NCBI GenBank assembly: GCA_937930275.1
Contig: CALGLM010000089.1
Location: 1 to 7,410, forward strand
Length of the DNA stretch: 7,410 bases
Origin: an uncultured Ignavibacteria bacterium
GTDB lineage: Bacteria; Bacteroidota; Ignavibacteria; Ignavibacteriales; Melioribacteraceae
Direction: 5' to 3'
This document shows positions 6,608 through 7,410 of the stretch, one piece after another. The position numbers and the translations under genes are program-made. Every line of letters starts with the position of its first letter. The stretch's first letter is position 1. The notes under the pieces were generated by a model. That model searched no databases. It was given only the letters and a program-made list of their open reading frames with translations, and was not told where the DNA came from.

Positions 6608-7410
6608 GTGGATTATTCTGTTTGGTTTTTTATAACAAGTGGTCTATTTTTAGGCTGGTCGTTGGGTGCAAATCATGCGGTAAACGTATTTGGAACCGCG
6701 GTGGTTAGCCGTATGGTAAAATTTAAAAGTGCGGCAATTATTGCAGGTATTTTTGTTACGTTAGGTTGCGTAATGGGTGGGGAAGGTACTACAAAAACGT
6801 TGAATTCTTTAGGAGCTGTAAATGCAATTGCCGGTAGTTTTACAGTTGCTCTTGCAGTAGGTGCCTCTGTATTTATTATGACTAAATTAAAATTGCCGGT
6901 TTCTACTTCTCAAGCTATTGTAGGAGGAATTGTCGGTTGGAATTATTTTACCGGTTCGCCGACTGACTATAATTCCCTTGCAAAAATTGTGACAACTTGG
7001 GTTACAAGCCCTATTATTGCGGCAGTTTTTGCATTTGTTCTTTTTAAATTGATTAAAGTGACTATATTAAAAAAGAATATTCACTTATTACGTTTAGATG
7101 TTTATACTCGTTATGGTTTAATAATTGTAGGAGCTTTGGCATCATACTCGTTAGGTGCAAATAATATAGCAAACGTTATGGGGTTATTTGTTTCGTCGCA
7201 TCCATTTCAAGATTTGAGTTTTGCTAATTTATTTACAATTAGCGGAACACAAATATTGTTCTTAATCGGTGGATTATCTATTGCAATAGGTATATTTACA
7301 TATGGCCATAACGTAATGATAATGATGGAGAAGGATATGTATAAAATTTCTCCTATTACCGGTTTTGTTGTGGTTCTATCGGAATTTTTGGTGCTTTTTT
7401 TATTCACTTC
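6608..7410 (+). CDS. PiT family inorganic phosphate transporter, partial (C-terminus beyond window)
   Basis: A GTG start one base after the DUF47 stop opens a frame that continues to the right edge (267 codons plus two bases). AGGA at 6595-6598 serves as ribosome site. The product is a polytopic membrane protein with the PiT inverted repeat: first signature SLGANHAVNVFGT (18-30), the LPVSTSQAIVGGIVGW stretch (96-111), and second signature SLGANNIANVMG (181-192). These correspond to the GANDxAN elements that form the substrate site. YGHNVM (232-237) and SPITGFVVVL (248-257) are also typical. The role is probably Na+- or H+-coupled uptake of phosphate, with sulfate an alternative because some PiT members carry it. 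The odd point is that the aspartate of GAND is His23 in repeat one and Asn186 in repeat two. The protein should extend some 60-100 residues past the edge. Confidence 0.9.
   Translation, partial: MDYSVWFFITSGLFLGWSLGANHAVNVFGTAVVSRMVKFKSAAIIAGIFVTLGCVMGGEGTTKTLNSLGAVNAIAGSFTVALAVGASVFIMTKLKLPVSTSQAIVGGIVGWNYFTGSPTDYNSLAKIVTTWVTSPIIAAVFAFVLFKLIKVTILKKNIHLLRLDVYTRYGLIIVGALASYSLGANNIANVMGLFVSSHPFQDLSFANLFTISGTQILFLIGGLSIAIGIFTYGHNVMIMMEKDMYKISPITGFVVVLSEFLVLFLFT

Noticed and set aside
7207..7407. Minus-strand frame of 66 codons
   Set aside because: It is antisense to the PiT gene, whose plus-strand frame has the family motifs.

Overview
The window is a piece of an AT-rich bacterial chromosome. 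Shine-Dalgarno-like sites precede several genes. The tRNA promoter is of the TTGACA/TATATT (sigma-70) type rather than the TTG/TAnnTTTG type of Bacteroidota. One exported protein has a signal peptide ending in LNAQ, as is common in Bacteroidota and Ignavibacteriota-like bacteria. I cannot fix the phylum: an Ignavibacteriota-, Elusimicrobiota- or similar AT-rich lineage would fit.

Left part (1-1906, minus strand): a two-gene operon. An ABC-type AAA ATPase of the AAA_15/AAA_21/OLD-like group (460 aa) is followed 31 bases downstream by a gene that runs off the left edge. That second product has a PD-(D/E)XK nuclease signature (D66, E83-L-K85, Q97). An SMC-like ATPase sensor with a small nuclease is the usual layout of anti-phage defence systems. 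I cannot assign this pair to a named system, so it is the best candidate in the window for an undescribed one.

Middle (1907-2598): about 260 bases of extremely AT-rich DNA (about 15% G+C by hand count), a tRNA-Ser(GCU) on the minus strand with its own promoter and terminator, then a plus-strand regulatory region. That region holds a TGACGA-N4-TCGTCA palindrome, further half-sites at roughly helical spacing, and a candidate promoter. The ATPase/nuclease pair lies on the 3' side of the tRNA, where islands often insert.

Right part (2599-7410, plus strand): six closely packed genes. They encode a divergent CYTH-like protein, a canonical CYTH triphosphatase-family protein, an SLC13/DASS anion transporter, a signal-peptide-bearing membrane-anchored protein whose start overlaps the transporter stop (ATGA), a DUF47/PhoU-like protein, and a PiT-family transporter that runs off the right edge. 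Spacing suggests one operon. The theme is inorganic phosphate, triphosphate or polyphosphate handling: CYTH proteins bind and often hydrolyse triphosphates, and DUF47 plus PiT is a standard phosphate transport pair. The DASS transporter and its anchored partner would then be either a second anion route or a metabolic companion. The PiT protein departs from the usual GAND signature in both repeats (GANH and GANN), so its substrate and ion coupling are open questions.
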